Source of the DNA: Pseudomonadota bacterium
GTDB lineage: Bacteria > Bdellovibrionota_B > Oligoflexia > Oligoflexales > Bin106
Assembly (NCBI GenBank): GCA_026710525.1
Contig: JAPOQT010000142.1
Span: 1 to 6,959 of the forward strand
Reading direction: 5' to 3'
Length of the DNA stretch: 6,959 nucleotides
Shown piece after piece: positions 6,140-6,959 of this stretch. The position numbers and the translations under genes were made by a program. Below the pieces are notes generated by a model. The model searched no databases, was not told the origin of the DNA, and worked only from the letters and a program-made list of their open reading frames with translations. Each line of letters opens with the position of its first letter. The first letter of the stretch is position 1.

Positions 6140-6184
6140 ATTACTTGCTAAGCTCATCACCTGCCATGAGTCACATAATGATTT

Positions 6185-6213
6185 TTGGCTGCTGTTCTGA
6201 GTTTCCTTATTAT
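6185..6213 (+). promoter_or_regulatory. Probable sigma-70 promoter of the Tricorn gene
   Basis: TTGGCT (6186-6190 plus the preceding T at 6185) and TATTAT (6208-6213) are separated by 17 bases, the ideal spacing. They match the -35 and -10 consensus at 4 and 5 of 6 positions. Transcription would begin near 6220, about 37 bases before the ATG at 6257. It lies just outside repeat copy B, so the gene need not depend on the module. Confidence 0.45.
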
Positions 6214-6256
6214 GTCTCATAACTGATTATTAACCACCGCACAGAAAGTTATCATT

Positions 6257-6959
6257 ATGCCTAGCGTTTACTGTCGAGATCCACACCTTGGTCAGAACTT
6301 TTTTGTTTTCGTGAGTGACGATGACATATGGCGAGTCAATATGACTCAGAGCTTTTACAAAATTTTAAAAACTCCCGAAGTGCTTCCAGCCCATCGCTTA
6401 ACCACAACTTCAGGATTAATTTCACAACCAAAAATTTCTCCAGATGAAAAACATATTGCCTATGAAAGCACTGAATCAGGGGAAAGAGATATCTATCTCA
6501 TTCCAAGTCATGGTGGTATTTCTGAACGACTCACCTTTAAAGGAGACGCTAAACTTTGTGGGTGGGCTGATAATCAAAATATTCTGGTCCACTCTGGATC
6601 TGGAGAATACGCCAGCAGGACTTTATACCAAATCTCGACGACCGGTCATGAGTCAGCCGAATATAAGTACGGATTTGGTAGCTATATGCACCAAAACAAA
6701 TACGGCACTGTCGTCGGCCGAAAACTCCTTGATCTGGCATTTTGGAAAGGATACCGTGGCGGTCTCGTCGGTGAAATATGGACCCGACCAGAAGGAAGTC
6801 AAAGTTTTCAGAAAATTCTCACTGATTCTATGGGCAATATTGGTCAAGTAGTCTATGACGACAATATGATTTATTTTATCTCAGACCGAGATGGTGTTGG
6901 TGAAATTTACCAAACAGATCTTATGGGTAAACAAGTCCTGAAAATCGCTGCTTCGAAAA
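6257..6959 (+). CDS. Tricorn protease homologue, N-terminal propeller, cut by window edge
   Basis: Tricorn is a large self-assembling serine protease of about 1000-1100 residues that trims oligopeptides released by other proteases. The 234 residues visible belong to its first (six-bladed) beta-propeller. Propeller-strand motifs appear as SPDEKHIAYES (61-71) with DIYLIP (78-83), and YFISDRDG (206-213) with EIYQTDLMGK (216-225). FWKGYRGGLVGEIW (162-175) matches a characteristic WKGYRGG segment recalled from the Thermoplasma enzyme. The second propeller, PDZ domain and catalytic residues lie beyond the window, so activity cannot be judged. There is no signal peptide, suggesting a cytoplasmic form. 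ATG 6257 is the first start after an in-frame TGA at 6224-6226; only a weak AGAAAG precedes it. A TolB-like or other propeller protein is a less likely alternative. Confidence 0.85.
   Translation, partial: MPSVYCRDPHLGQNFFVFVSDDDIWRVNMTQSFYKILKTPEVLPAHRLTTTSGLISQPKISPDEKHIAYESTESGERDIYLIPSHGGISERLTFKGDAKLCGWADNQNILVHSGSGEYASRTLYQISTTGHESAEYKYGFGSYMHQNKYGTVVGRKLLDLAFWKGYRGGLVGEIWTRPEGSQSFQKILTDSMGNIGQVVYDDNMIYFISDRDGVGEIYQTDLMGKQVLKIAASK

Larger units (their letters stand above)
5402..6161 (+). repeat. Direct repeat, copy B of the duplicated module (shortened)
   Basis: This unit carries the same ordered blocks as 3937-5268 but is about 570 bases shorter, mainly because the sequence for the soluble C-terminal domain is absent. 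The boundaries are the TCTGACTTG leader at the left and CTCATCACC at the right. About 133 bases separate it from copy A. The terminal 76 bases differ from copy A by only two transitions and one T, much less than the other blocks. Confidence 0.85.

Noticed and set aside
3937..6161. Insertion sequence or CRISPR as the explanation for the repeats
   Set aside because: No transposase-like protein, no regularly spaced short repeats, and the repeated blocks include coding sequence with diverged copies.
6444..6851. 135-residue plus-strand frame, and the minus-strand frames at 6549-6740 and 6653-6847
   Set aside because: All overlap the Tricorn reading frame, whose propeller motifs are clear.

Overview
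The window is AT-rich Gram-negative bacterial DNA. It holds three recognisable conserved genes: a partial lgt, a complete methylmalonyl-CoA mutase, and the beginning of a Tricorn-type protease. Between the mutase and the protease lies an accessory stretch of a predicted lipoprotein, poorly known membrane proteins and repeats. The Lgt sequence (motif VWEGGLASHGG) looks most like Bacteroidota enzymes, but the best promoters read as ordinary sigma-70 sites and several starts have Shine-Dalgarno sequences. The phylum is therefore only a tentative guess.

Layout: 1-376 (minus) is the N-terminal half of lgt, cut by the window edge. It is divergent from the mutase at 675-2864 (plus), which has a TATAAT promoter and a terminator hairpin at 2900-2918. 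The mutase is a full-length single-chain enzyme with the catalytic residues of a true methylmalonyl-CoA mutase. No small subunit (mutA) or MeaB-type chaperone gene is next to it. A convergent gene (2926-3567, minus) encodes a predicted lipoprotein of unknown function, so it would itself be a substrate of Lgt. A noncoding stretch of about 480 bases with palindromes follows.

The most unusual part is 3937-6161, an old, diverged direct duplication. Each copy has, in order: an AT-rich palindromic leader, a gene starting MTRKVDL with N-terminal membrane helices, a linker with a conserved block of about 63 bases, and a tiny open frame ending in an almost purely hydrophobic helix. Copy A (3937-5268) keeps a 252-residue protein with a soluble C-terminal domain, but its tiny frame is shifted by one T. 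Copy B (5402-6161) has only an 81-residue membrane protein, but its 38-codon hydrophobic peptide is intact. The last 75-76 bases of the module are nearly identical in the two copies, far more so than the rest.

From 6257 to the right edge runs the N-terminal beta-propeller of a Tricorn protease homologue behind a plausible sigma-70 promoter. The conserved genes are separate transcription units (lipoprotein maturation, propionate/succinate metabolism, peptide degradation) with no evident shared pathway. The duplicated module is the candidate for something undescribed.
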